Part shown: positions 16,012-23,629 of the stretch, piece by piece | Layout: each line of letters begins with the position of its first letter | How positions within the stretch are numbered: the first letter of the stretch is position 1 | DNA from: an uncultured beta proteobacterium | GTDB lineage: Bacteria; Pseudomonadota; Gammaproteobacteria; Burkholderiales; Burkholderiaceae_C | Direction: 5' to 3' | DNA length: 23,629 nucleotides | Assembly (NCBI GenBank): GCA_903958915.1 | Contig: CAJBVC010000160.1 | Location: forward strand, 1 to 23,629 | The notes under the pieces: model-generated | The model's database searches: none | Seen by the model: the letters and a program-made list of their open reading frames with translations, nothing else | Told to the model about the DNA's origin: nothing | Program-made: the position numbers and the translations under genes

Positions 16012-16412
16012 TGCCCCGCGGTGAGAATGCCCGAAGCTGCGAGCACCAGTACGACCGCGACCAGCGCACAAATGACAGCGTATGCCCGGTCGTTTTGTTT
16101 CACGTACAACGGAATCAGCGCCAACAGGGGAGGCAACGAGCAACCGGCGAGGATACAGATGCCGATGAGGTTGAGAAAGTCAGCTTTCATGGCAAGGGTG
16201 GTCCAACCCCAGCCTGTTGGCGTGCTGGTTTGCTGCAAGTAGGTCGAAACTGGCAGGTTCCAGACTGTTGGAAGCTGGTCAAGTGGAACATGGGGCGGCA
16301 CCAATCCAAAGACGTAGATTGCAAAGCTGATTACCAGCGCGGCTTGGCCAAACCACGTACCCCGCTCCAACAACAACGCGTACCGTTGTGCTTCATTACG
16401 TGGCTCACTCAT
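16008..16412 (-). CDS. Small membrane protein, DUF1634-like
   Basis: About 134 residues with three predicted membrane helices: residues 20-38 (TWFGQAALVISFAIYVFG), about 79-100 (LNLIGICILAGCSLPPLLAL) and 109-131. A Pro-rich loop of 40 residues separates the first two. The topology and the Y-V-K-Q-N-D-R-A-Y-A motif before the last helix resemble DUF1634 proteins, which are often encoded beside TauE/SafE permeases, as here. The ATG at 16412 forms a 4-base ATGA overlap with the end of the permease gene; an ATG at 16418 is also in frame. The stop overlaps the universal-stress start. A partner subunit role for the permease is inference. Confidence 0.65.
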   Translation of the reverse strand: MSEPRNEAQRYALLLERGTWFGQAALVISFAIYVFGLVPPHVPLDQLPTVWNLPVSTYLQQTSTPTGWGWTTLAMKADFLNLIGICILAGCSLPPLLALIPLYVKQNDRAYAVICALVAVVLVLAASGILTAGH

Positions 16413-17404
16413 ACCCATACACCCAACCCCTTCAGCAACGCCCGAATGCCGGCGAACAAGAGCAGTCCAATCACCATCTTCCGAATGACTGAACCCTTCA
16501 GTACGTGCAGCAGCCGCGCACCGATGCGAGCACCAAGCATCATTCCCACGACTGACGGTACAGCAATCATCGGCAGTACTGCCCCACGATTCAGGTACAC
16601 CCAGGCGGCAGATGAGTCCACCAGCGAGAGCACCAACCCGGAAGTACCAGCGGACACTTTGAGCGGAGCGCCCATCAGCAAATTGAGTGCAGGAACATTG
16701 GCCCAGCCTGCTCCGATGCCAAACATGCCTGCCATCACACCGATAGCAAGGAACAACACCAAACCCAGCGGCGTGCGATGAACCTGCCAGTCGATGGTGC
16801 GACCCGATGCTCCGTCAATGAAGATACCGTTCATGCCCAGCGCCGCGGACAGTCGATCAGGCTGGGCAACATGTGGAAACTCGGATTTCTTGGAAAAGAC
16901 CATCAGGGTCACGATGCCCAGCACGATCACTCCCAACGCTGTCTGAATTGCAGAAGCCGGCAGTGCCAGGCCCAACAGGGCACCACCAATGGAACTCATG
17001 CTGGCAAGCAGGGCCAGCGGCAATGCCAACCGCAAACTGGACAAACCACCACGCAGCAACATTGGCCCTGCAGCGAGGGCGCTGGCCAATGCCACGAGCA
17101 GGCCCGCGCCGCGCACAAAATCCAGGTGAAACGGAAAGAACCCCCCGATGATGGGAACAAACAAAGTGCCGCCGCCTATGCCGGCGGGGACCGCCACAAT
17201 TCCGATCAAGAAACAGGTCACAAACAGCGCCAGCGGCCAAAACCACCACGCCAGACCGTTGTTCACTTCAGTCGCAGCCGCCATGGCTGGTACCGCGAAA
17301 CACAAGCTCAACGCGGTAAAAATCCCTACAGCTCGAAACCGGCGCGCCAAAGAATTCCAGTCCGGGGCAAGTAGCGCATGGGCGATTTGGGACTGGTACT
17401 GCAC
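16409..17404 (-). CDS. TauE/SafE (TSUP) family anion permease, probable sulfite exporter
   Basis: A 331-residue membrane protein of the TSUP family, with two half-repeats marked by AVPAGIGGGTLFVPIIGGFF (about 72-91) and GMFGIGAGWANVPALNLLMG (about 225-244). About eight helices are seen after an N-terminal signal-like stretch (FTALSLCFAVPAMAAA). TSUP members move sulfite, sulfoacetate and other organosulfur or sulfur anions. Beside soeABC the likely substrate is sulfite or a related oxyanion, exported or imported. The first in-frame start is GTG at 17404, 12 bases after soeC, without a clear Shine-Dalgarno; a start up to 18 codons later is possible. The stop overlaps the DUF1634-like gene. Confidence 0.85.
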   Translation of the reverse strand: MQYQSQIAHALLAPDWNSLARRFRAVGIFTALSLCFAVPAMAAATEVNNGLAWWFWPLALFVTCFLIGIVAVPAGIGGGTLFVPIIGGFFPFHLDFVRGAGLLVALASALAAGPMLLRGGLSSLRLALPLALLASMSSIGGALLGLALPASAIQTALGVIVLGIVTLMVFSKKSEFPHVAQPDRLSAALGMNGIFIDGASGRTIDWQVHRTPLGLVLFLAIGVMAGMFGIGAGWANVPALNLLMGAPLKVSAGTSGLVLSLVDSSAAWVYLNRGAVLPMIAVPSVVGMMLGARIGARLLHVLKGSVIRKMVIGLLLFAGIRALLKGLGVWV

Positions 17405-17416
17405 AGGGGTTCGCGC

Positions 17417-18358
17417 TCAGGAAATATTCTGGTAGTAAAGATTTTGCGGATGATTGGCCTGTGCAAAAAAGAACCAGCGCTCTGCAAGCAGACCAACAAA
17501 CTGAATCGTAAAGGCCAGAAGGAAAAGTGGGGTCGATGGGCTCTTCAAACCAAAGGCCAACAAAAGTAGAGGCACTGCAAACGTCAAAATCAAGAACGTC
17601 CACTTCACTGTTCGAAGCATCTCCGTCGATCGCCCATGAAAAAACTCGCGCGTATTGAATGACCCACCCATGAAACCCTGCGCTTTTTGCACGATTTTGG
17701 GGTGTTTCACGCCAATTGCACTCTGCAACGTCGACTTTGGCTTCAGCCGAGCGTTACGAACCAACGAGGCAGAGCGAGTTGCCCATCCCACGGCGGTAAG
17801 GATCATTGCGATGACTAAAAACGTTTGCACATGGGACGCCATCCCGGCGAGCGATGCCATCAATGTTGCAAGCAAGAGTCCTGACGCACACCCCAAAAGG
17901 AAGTAGTTCACCAAGGTTAACGGGCTGGCCCATTCCTGCAAGAATCGAATGGAAGCGTAGATCATGCCGGTGCACACAAAAAGTGCCAAGCACGCTACCA
18001 ACGTCACTGCGCCGATCCAGCGGGAGACTCCCCAACCGAGCAGGTGCGATAGCCCATACAGAAACACTCCGAGCATGAATACCGGCAGGGCGATGACTTC
18101 GCGAGACAGCCACGAGGTACGCCACATCGCGGCAGAACGCCAAGCGCGCTCGGGGTGGCCCAAATGAAAAAACGATGCAAGCAAACCCAGTCCAGAAAAT
18201 AGCAGTGCGACCACACTGCCAGCAACAAAGAAGCGCTGAGTATGTGCCAACAGGAAACTCTCGGAACTGCCAAGTTCCACACCAAAAAGCGCCAGAAATA
18301 GCCCTTGGGCTGCGCCAATCAGCGTGGTGAGAAAAATCACAGAAAGAGCGGGATGCAT
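17417..18358 (-). CDS. soeC: Sulfite dehydrogenase membrane anchor subunit SoeC
   Basis: A 313-residue polytopic protein of the DmsC/NrfD-like anchor class with about eight membrane helices. Features are FFHLGHPERAWRSAAMWRTSWLSRE (family hallmark at about 63-87) and a long cytoplasmic loop near residues 200-240. The anchor passes electrons from the SoeB iron-sulfur chain to the quinone pool and holds SoeAB on the cytoplasmic face. It lies 20 bases after soeB on the same strand. The name rests on the linked SoeA/SoeB; alone it could be called DmsC-like. Confidence 0.82.
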   Translation of the reverse strand: MHPALSVIFLTTLIGAAQGLFLALFGVELGSSESFLLAHTQRFFVAGSVVALLFSGLGLLASFFHLGHPERAWRSAAMWRTSWLSREVIALPVFMLGVFLYGLSHLLGWGVSRWIGAVTLVACLALFVCTGMIYASIRFLQEWASPLTLVNYFLLGCASGLLLATLMASLAGMASHVQTFLVIAMILTAVGWATRSASLVRNARLKPKSTLQSAIGVKHPKIVQKAQGFMGGSFNTREFFHGRSTEMLRTVKWTFLILTFAVPLLLLAFGLKSPSTPLFLLAFTIQFVGLLAERWFFFAQANHPQNLYYQNIS

Positions 18359-18378
18359 GGGATGGTTCAGCGAAGTTG

Positions 18379-19107
18379 TCAGGTAGCGAAGTCTTCTCGT
18401 CCGGGATCGCGATGGCCCTGGACTGGCAGTTGACCGTCAATTTTGAGCGGGTTATCGACCCGCTCGAGATCTTCAGGGTGAATCCGGATCTCTGTTTTGC
18501 GACGAGGCAGATAGTGGTTGGACGGTTGTGTTCCCCACTCTGGCATGAGCGCATACCCGCCGCGCTCCGAAATTGCCTTGGAGACCTCGGACTCGGAGTC
18601 GTGAATGTCACCAAACAGGCGAGCGTTCGATGGACAAGCCAGGACGCAACTCGGTTTGCGCTCACGCTCGGGAAGCGACGCGTCTGTGATTCGGTCCACG
18701 CACAAGGTACATTTGGTCATGACCTTGCGCTCCTCGTCAAGCTCACGCGCGCCATACGGGCACGCCCAACTGCAGTACTTGCAGCCAATGCATTTGTCGT
18801 AGTCGACCAGGACGATGCCATCTTCCGCGCGTTTGTAACTCGCGCCTGTAGGACACACTGGCACGCAAGGTGGGTCTTCGCAATGCAAGCAAGACTTCGG
18901 AAAATGCACCGTTTGGGTGAGCGGGTATTCACCCACCTCGAAGGTCTGGACCCGATTGAAAAACGTTCCGTTTGGATCCGCGGCGTACGGATTGAGGTCG
19001 ACCAGTGCGCCCGCCGTGCCAGAGGTATTCCATTGTTTGCAGCTGGTGACGCAGGCGTGGCAACCCACGCACACATTGAGGTCGATGACCAATGCAAGTT
19101 GTGTCAT
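18379..19107 (-). CDS. soeB: Sulfite dehydrogenase iron-sulfur subunit SoeB
   Basis: A 242-residue ferredoxin-like electron-transfer subunit with sixteen cysteines arranged for four [4Fe-4S] clusters: C13/16/19/23, C73/76/81/85, C106/109/112/116 and C133/136/154/158. Such subunits wire the molybdenum catalytic subunit to the membrane anchor. No Tat or Sec signal is present, which fits the cytoplasmic SoeABC arrangement. Its ATG overlaps the soeA stop by 4 bases (ATGA), indicating translational coupling. The C-terminal 60 residues (RRKTEIRIHPEDLERVDNPL) are polar and could contact SoeA or SoeC. Confidence 0.88.
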   Translation of the reverse strand: MTQLALVIDLNVCVGCHACVTSCKQWNTSGTAGALVDLNPYAADPNGTFFNRVQTFEVGEYPLTQTVHFPKSCLHCEDPPCVPVCPTGASYKRAEDGIVLVDYDKCIGCKYCSWACPYGARELDEERKVMTKCTLCVDRITDASLPERERKPSCVLACPSNARLFGDIHDSESEVSKAISERGGYALMPEWGTQPSNHYLPRRKTEIRIHPEDLERVDNPLKIDGQLPVQGHRDPGREDFAT

Positions 19108-22025
19108 TTGCCGCCTCTCCGCCCGGCAAAGTACGACTGGCTCTTGGGCGTGTCGGCGCGCATCCCTGGAAGCGGGTGCATTGCGGCGAACTGCGGAAAC
19201 GTCTGTTGTGCTTCACCCTCGTGCGCTTTGTAAATGCGTACTCGCACGTCATACCAGGCGGCCTGGCCCGTGATGGGATCAGAGTTTGAGATAGCCGGGC
19301 CGGCACTGGAGGGAGGCAGCACCTCCGATATAAGATGGTTGAGCAAAAAGCCCCGTTGAGACTCATTGGCGTCTGCCGTCAGATTCCAGGCACCAGCCGA
19401 CTTTCCGATAGCATTCCAGGTCCAGACCGTTCCCGGCTCCACCGCCTCGGAATGGCGGCACATGCAGCGCACTTTCCCCCACTGGGATTCAACCCACATC
19501 CAGCCCCCGTCGGCGATGCCTTGCGCCTGAGCCGTTTTGGTATTCACAAACAGGTAATTGTGCGTGTGAATCTGCCGCAGCCAGGCGTTCTGGGAATCCC
19601 AGGAGTGGTACATCGCCATCGGACGCTGGGTGATGGCATTGAGCGGAAACTTGGCCGTATCGGTTGCCTGTTCTTCTAACGGAACATAGTAAAAGGGAAG
19701 CGGATCGAAATAGGTTTCAACCCGCTTGCGCAAACCATCGGGCGGCTGCTTTCCAGCGCGCTTGCCTTGGGCTGCACGGCGAAAGCCTTGCAAGAACTCC
19801 GAGTAGATGTGAATGACGATAGGGTCTTTGTCCCGGCGAATACCAACTCGCTGCGCCCACTCCATATAGCCTTGGTTCCAGTTGCGCATATACATGTGCT
19901 CTGGCGGCATTTCGTAATGAAATACGCAATTGTTCTTTTCGTACATTTCCCATTGTTTGGGATTGGGCTCGCCCCGCATGGACTTCTCGCCCGATGCCCC
20001 TCGCCAGCCTGCGAGAAAGCCAAGGCCCGATCCGGGCGCCGTCTCGTAGTTGACGATGAAATCGGTATACCCCTTGTACTTGCGCGAACCGTCGGCAGCA
20101 GTAAATGCAGGCAACTTCAGTCGGCCAGCCAACTCCACCAAGACCTCCTGGAATGGCTTGCACTGTCCAGTGGGCGGGAGCACCGGAATACGCACCGAGT
20201 CTACCGGTCCATCGAACTCGGAAATCGGACGATCCAGCATCGACATACAGTCATGTCGTTCCAGATAGGTCGTATCCGGAAGAATCAGATCGGCGAACGC
20301 GGTCATCTCCGACTGGAAAGCATCGCACACCACAAGAAACGGTATTTTGTACTCACCCGCCTGCTCACCATGTCCATGCCTGTCATTGAGCATATTGCGC
20401 ACTTCGGACGTATTCATGGTGGAGTTCCACGCCATGTTCGCCATAAAGATCAGCAAGGTATCGATCGGGTACGGGTCACCCTTCCAGGCATTGGTGATGA
20501 CGTTGTGCATCAGTCCATGTGCCGACAAGGGGTGTTCCCAGGAAAACCCCTTGTCTATACGCACAGGTAATCCCTGATCGTCAACAAACAAGTCATCAGG
20601 GCTCTCGGGCCACCCCAAAGGCGCCCCGTCCAAAGGCGTGTTCGGTTTCACCGCCTGTGGCCCTTTGGGTGGGCGCGCATTCGGTGGTACAGCGCGCGGA
20701 TAAGGTGCCTTGTGTCGGAAACCGCCTGGGCGATCTATCGTCCCCAACAGCGACATCAAAATCGATAGCGCACGAATCGTCTGGAAACCGTTGGAGTGGG
20801 CTGCAAGACCGCGCATCGCGTGAAATGCAACCGGGTTGCCCGTGACCGAGTTGTGACGCTTGCCCCAACTGTCAGTCCATGCAATCGGCAACTCAATCTT
20901 TTGATCTCGCGCGGTAATCCCCATCTCGTGCGCAATGCGCCGGATAGTTGCGGCTGCGATGCCGGTAACACCTTCAGCCCACTCTGGCGTGTACAGTTTG
21001 ACCCGGTCCTGCAGCAGCTGAAAAGCAGGTACGGCATGAGTGCCATCCGGCATGGTAAAGCGACCAAGGAGCGCAGGATCTGCACCGTCGGCGTGGTCAT
21101 CCACACAACGGTCCGCGAGTCGATCCCACCAGTAAAAATTGGCTGGTCGCAAGGGGTTTGCAATGGCACCGTTGTCATTGCGTAGCATCATGCCGAATTC
21201 ATCGTCGGCTGGGTTCTGATTGACCAACTGTCCGGCATTCGTGTAGCGCGCCAGGAATTCGCGATCGTACAAACCTAACTTGATCAGTTCATGGATGAGG
21301 GCAAGAAAGAGCGCACCATCAGTGCCCGGTTTGATGGGCACCCATTCGTCGGCTATGGCTGAGTAGCCTGTACGTACCGGGTTAATGGATACAAAACGAC
21401 CTCCACTGCGCTTGAACTTCGCCAATGCCGCCTTCATGGGATTGGAATGGTGGTCTTCTGCTGTGCCAATCATCACAAACAATTTGGCGCGATCGAGATC
21501 CGGCCCCCCAAATTCCCAAAAGGAACCGCCGATTGTGTAAATCATGCCCGCCGCCATATTCACCGAGCAAAATCCGCCATGCGCCGCATAGTTGGGTGTT
21601 CCGAACTGCCGCGCAAACAGTCCTGTCAAGGCCTGCATTTGGTCGCGCCCCGTAAAGAGCGCAAACTTTTTCGGATCTGTCGCCCGCAAGTGCTTTAACC
21701 TGTTCTCCAGCAGAGCGAAGGCATCGTCCCATTCAATCTCATCAAAGGCAGCATCGCCCCTGGCACTGCCCGGTTTGCGCAGCAAGGGCTTGGTCAGACG
21801 CGCTGGCGAATACTGCTTCATGATGCCGGAAGAACCCTTCGCGCAGATAACGCCCTGATTTAGCGGATGGTCCGGGTTTCCCTCAATGTAGCGAACCTCC
21901 CCATTGCGCAAGTGCACGCGAATGCCGCACCTGCAAGCGCACATGTAGCATGTGGTGTTTCGGGTTTCGTTGACCGCACCGCTTAGAGCGGGGCTGGTTG
22001 GATCGTGAATTGGACGTACGGACAT
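19104..22025 (-). CDS. soeA: Sulfite dehydrogenase molybdopterin catalytic subunit SoeA
   Basis: A 973-residue DMSO-reductase-superfamily enzyme, predicted to oxidise sulfite to sulfate in the cytoplasm. The N-terminal [4Fe-4S] ligands are C26-x2-C29-x3-C33 and C61 (GVICAKG). A probable Mo-ligand cysteine is C153 in HGGFCSVNMAAG. FTGRDQMQALTGLFARQFGT, IGTAEDHHSNPMK and EWVPIKPGTDGALFLA are blocks I associate with SoeA. There is no Tat signal, as expected for Soe. I chose the ATG at 22025 over the TTG at 22031; no strong Shine-Dalgarno precedes either. Related polysulfide, thiosulfate or tetrathionate reductases are the alternatives, but these generally carry a Tat signal. It is the first gene of the run. 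Confidence 0.85.
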   Translation of the reverse strand: MSVRPIHDPTSPALSGAVNETRNTTCYMCACRCGIRVHLRNGEVRYIEGNPDHPLNQGVICAKGSSGIMKQYSPARLTKPLLRKPGSARGDAAFDEIEWDDAFALLENRLKHLRATDPKKFALFTGRDQMQALTGLFARQFGTPNYAAHGGFCSVNMAAGMIYTIGGSFWEFGGPDLDRAKLFVMIGTAEDHHSNPMKAALAKFKRSGGRFVSINPVRTGYSAIADEWVPIKPGTDGALFLALIHELIKLGLYDREFLARYTNAGQLVNQNPADDEFGMMLRNDNGAIANPLRPANFYWWDRLADRCVDDHADGADPALLGRFTMPDGTHAVPAFQLLQDRVKLYTPEWAEGVTGIAAATIRRIAHEMGITARDQKIELPIAWTDSWGKRHNSVTGNPVAFHAMRGLAAHSNGFQTIRALSILMSLLGTIDRPGGFRHKAPYPRAVPPNARPPKGPQAVKPNTPLDGAPLGWPESPDDLFVDDQGLPVRIDKGFSWEHPLSAHGLMHNVITNAWKGDPYPIDTLLIFMANMAWNSTMNTSEVRNMLNDRHGHGEQAGEYKIPFLVVCDAFQSEMTAFADLILPDTTYLERHDCMSMLDRPISEFDGPVDSVRIPVLPPTGQCKPFQEVLVELAGRLKLPAFTAADGSRKYKGYTDFIVNYETAPGSGLGFLAGWRGASGEKSMRGEPNPKQWEMYEKNNCVFHYEMPPEHMYMRNWNQGYMEWAQRVGIRRDKDPIVIHIYSEFLQGFRRAAQGKRAGKQPPDGLRKRVETYFDPLPFYYVPLEEQATDTAKFPLNAITQRPMAMYHSWDSQNAWLRQIHTHNYLFVNTKTAQAQGIADGGWMWVESQWGKVRCMCRHSEAVEPGTVWTWNAIGKSAGAWNLTADANESQRGFLLNHLISEVLPPSSAGPAISNSDPITGQAAWYDVRVRIYKAHEGEAQQTFPQFAAMHPLPGMRADTPKSQSYFAGRRGGK

Positions 22026-22184
22026 GCGCAATTGCTGTATAGCGTGCAGGGCTTGAAGGATGGCACTATTAGAGACAGGGCAGCCGGTATACGTCTATAA
22101 CCGCCACGGGTAACCGTCCGTAGCCCAAATGGATAACCCCATGCTGTGAACAACCATCTGCGGGTTTGTCACGATATATCAACG

Positions 22185-22240
22185 CAACGTTATGTAATAG
22201 CATGGTGCTTCTACATAAGATCCATGCCCCACAACGTTAT
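22185..22240. repeat. 9-base direct repeat around the kinase start
   Basis: CAACGTTAT occurs at 22185-22193 and again at 22232-22240, 47 bases apart. Its core AACGTT is palindromic. The second copy lies inside the coding region if the ATG at 22224 is used, but upstream if the ATG at 22254 is the true start. It may be a regulator site or chance. Confidence 0.25.
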
Positions 22241-23438
22241 TCAACCCTTGTCGATGCTTTCCCTAGAGACCTTGTTGCCGGCCCTCGGTGGGAAAGAGCA
22301 CACCGGCGAAGCGTTTTTTGACGGTGACATCGAGGACCTGCTGGAGCGCTTCCTGATGCCCATCGTTGCGCTGGCGGGCGCAATGGCTGGCGTTGTGCGG
22401 GTGATGACCGACGACGCGAAACACCTGCGTCTGATCGCCCAACAGGGGCTGCCCGATGAAATCCTGAGTGCCGAGCGCCTGGTCCATCGCGACTGCGGCG
22501 TCTGCGGACTGGCAATCGGTGCTGATACGTTGGCCTGGATTGATGATGTACGACAGTGCGGGCGTGGCCCTGAACAGCATCAGTACTTTGGTGGTCAATG
22601 CCGCAAGGTACTCGCCATCTCTCTGACGCATGGTGGCACCGTATATGGCGTGTACACCCTGTTTTTTGACAACGATCAGCCACTTGCCGCGCACACCGAG
22701 TCAATGCTGCGCCTTATTGGACAACTGTTGGGAATGGTGTTGCACAATGCCAGCATCGAGCGAGAGCGTTTGCGTTTGACAGTGCTGCGTGAGCGTCAGG
22801 AAATGGTCAATGAAGTACATGATGCGATTGCTCAAACGCTGGCGTACGTCAGAATGCGTTTGCCATTGTTAAGTGATGCCATGCTTGCCCACGATGACCA
22901 ACGTTCACTCCAGTACTTCTCCGACGTAAAGAAGGCGGTTGGCGAAGTGCATGTGAACTTGCGTGAGGTGATGACCTACTTTCGCACACGCATGGACCCC
23001 CAGGGCTTGCTGCATGCCCTGTCCAAGGTGGGCGAAAGTTACTACGACCGCACGGGCATTTCGCTGGAGATCAGAAACGAAGCTGTTCAGCTGAATTTGT
23101 CTGAAGAGCAGGAGGTCCAGATTTTCTATATCGTGCAAGAAGCCTTGGCCAACATCGCCAAACATTCGCTGGCGCGAAATGCCACGATCACCATTTGCCA
23201 AAAAGCTGGCCTCCTGGAGTTCATCGTCGAGGACGATGGCTTGGGAATGACATCACCATCCGTCGCAACTATCGTTGCAAATGCTGGCGAAGCCCAGCAC
23301 TCCAACCATCTCGGTCTTGAAATCATGCATAGCCGCGCGCAACGCGTTCACGGAAAGCTTGAGGTCTGCTCAAACCAGGGCGGCGGAACGCGGGTTTGTT
23401 TAACTGTGCCTGCAAGCCACAAGACGGTTGGCCCATGA
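22224..23438 (+). CDS. Soluble GAF-domain sensor histidine kinase (NarX/NreB-like)
   Basis: About 404 residues: a GAF sensor domain (about 25-175), a HisKA_3 dimerisation helix with the phospho-acceptor histidine at about H199 (N-E-V-H-D-A-I-A-Q-T-L), and an HATPase domain with an N-box (EALANIAKHS) and a G-box (VEDDGLGM). No membrane segment, so the sensor is cytoplasmic. Four cysteines stand in the GAF domain, RDCGVCGLA (C91, C94), QCGRG (C112) and GQCRKVLA (C126), a possible Fe-S or redox site. Open frame extends up to a GTG at 22146; I prefer ATG 22224, with ATG 22254 also possible. Its stop overlaps the response-regulator start by 4 bases. Confidence 0.82.
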   Translation: MPHNVIQPLSMLSLETLLPALGGKEHTGEAFFDGDIEDLLERFLMPIVALAGAMAGVVRVMTDDAKHLRLIAQQGLPDEILSAERLVHRDCGVCGLAIGADTLAWIDDVRQCGRGPEQHQYFGGQCRKVLAISLTHGGTVYGVYTLFFDNDQPLAAHTESMLRLIGQLLGMVLHNASIERERLRLTVLRERQEMVNEVHDAIAQTLAYVRMRLPLLSDAMLAHDDQRSLQYFSDVKKAVGEVHVNLREVMTYFRTRMDPQGLLHALSKVGESYYDRTGISLEIRNEAVQLNLSEEQEVQIFYIVQEALANIAKHSLARNATITICQKAGLLEFIVEDDGLGMTSPSVATIVANAGEAQHSNHLGLEIMHSRAQRVHGKLEVCSNQGGGTRVCLTVPASHKTVGP

Positions 23439-23629
23439 CTGCAAAAACCCGTGTTTTGCTGGTCGACGACCACGCTCTGTGCCGCAGTGGCTTGACAGAG
23501 CTTTTGCAGCACCGCGGCGGCATGGAAGTTGTTGGAGCGACTGGAGACCCCAAAAGTGTGGTCTCGATGTTGCGGTTACATCAGCCCGACTTGATGATGC
23601 TTGATTTGCGTCTGGCTGAAACCGATGGC
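23435..23629 (+). CDS. NarL/FixJ-type response regulator, N-terminal part, cut by window edge
   Basis: The first 65 residues of a receiver domain: V-L-L-V-D11-D12-H gives the acidic pocket, and D57 in LMMLDLRLAETDG is the phosphorylation site. The DDHALCRSGLTELL pattern is typical of NarL/LuxR-type regulators, but the output domain is off the window. The ATG overlaps the kinase stop (ATGA), so kinase and regulator form a cognate pair. The system faces away from soeA across a roughly 200-base intergenic region. Confidence 0.85.
   Translation, partial: MTAKTRVLLVDDHALCRSGLTELLQHRGGMEVVGATGDPKSVVSMLRLHQPDLMMLDLRLAETDG

Noticed and set aside
16857..17249. Long alternative-frame open reading frames over the permease, soe and cbb genes
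   Set aside because: They are shadows of strongly supported genes in another frame or strand and show no protein family signal.
22080..22140. Repeated GGGTAACC/GGATAACC-like elements upstream of soeA that could be NarL-type sites
   Set aside because: They match no regulator consensus well enough, and promoter hexamers for soeA could not be placed with confidence.
22165..22182. FNR-like half-sites (TTGTC and ATCAA) upstream of the kinase gene
   Set aside because: The spacing is seven bases rather than four and the first half-site is imperfect.

Overview
The window looks like a chromosomal segment from a lithoautotrophic betaproteobacterium (Burkholderiales, most likely Comamonadaceae: Rhodoferax/Polaromonas-like). 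The reasons are the cbbR-cbbYFPT gene set, a cytoplasmic sulfite dehydrogenase locus, moderately high GC, and a short intergenic element between cbbF and cbbP that resembles an interspersed repeat I recall from Comamonadaceae genomes. No rRNA, tRNA, IS element, prophage or CRISPR was seen, and no stretch above 300 bases lacks a gene.

Left part (1-5.7 kb): the N-terminal half of a FapA-like protein (minus strand, running off the left edge); flaG on the plus strand behind a near-consensus sigma-28 (FliA) promoter; a minus-strand run of three small genes (YdcH/DUF465, an AhpD/carboxymuconolactone decarboxylase-like protein, and a DUF3334 protein carrying a CheX/CheC-like ExxN motif); then plus-strand genes for a small membrane protein, phosphate acetyltransferase (pta) and a bacteriohemerythrin. 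The theme is motility/signalling plus acetyl-phosphate and oxygen or iron sensing.

Middle (5.7-13.1 kb): a YeeE/YedE (TsuA-like) sulfur-compound transporter on the minus strand, the LysR regulator cbbR (minus), and, divergent from it, the Calvin-cycle genes cbbY-cbbF-cbbP-cbbT. Two perfect inverted repeats lie in the cbbR/cbbY intergenic region. RuBisCO is not in the window, so it must be encoded elsewhere. A hairpin separates cbbT from the convergent gene.

Right part (13.1-22.0 kb): one long, tightly packed minus-strand gene run, read from 22.0 kb down to 13.1 kb: soeA, soeB, soeC (molybdenum sulfite dehydrogenase), a TauE/SafE-family anion permease, a small DUF1634-like membrane protein, a tandem universal-stress protein, a carboxymuconolactone-decarboxylase-like/Rieske fusion, and a FadL/OmpP1 outer-membrane protein. 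Three of the junctions are 4-base stop/start overlaps, and the largest gap is about 50 bases. I infer a sulfite/sulfur oxidation operon with its own transport and redox accessories. This is the most interesting system in the window.

Right edge (22.2 kb to end): a soluble GAF-domain histidine kinase with four cysteines in its sensor domain, overlapping by 4 bases the start of a NarL-type response regulator cut by the window end. It is divergent from soeA and is a good candidate to regulate it.

Several start codons were placed inside the longest open frame (cbbY, soeA, fadL, usp, DUF1634-like, histidine kinase) because the most upstream codon was TTG or GTG, or because an internal start gives a better ribosome-binding site, family match or stop/start overlap.
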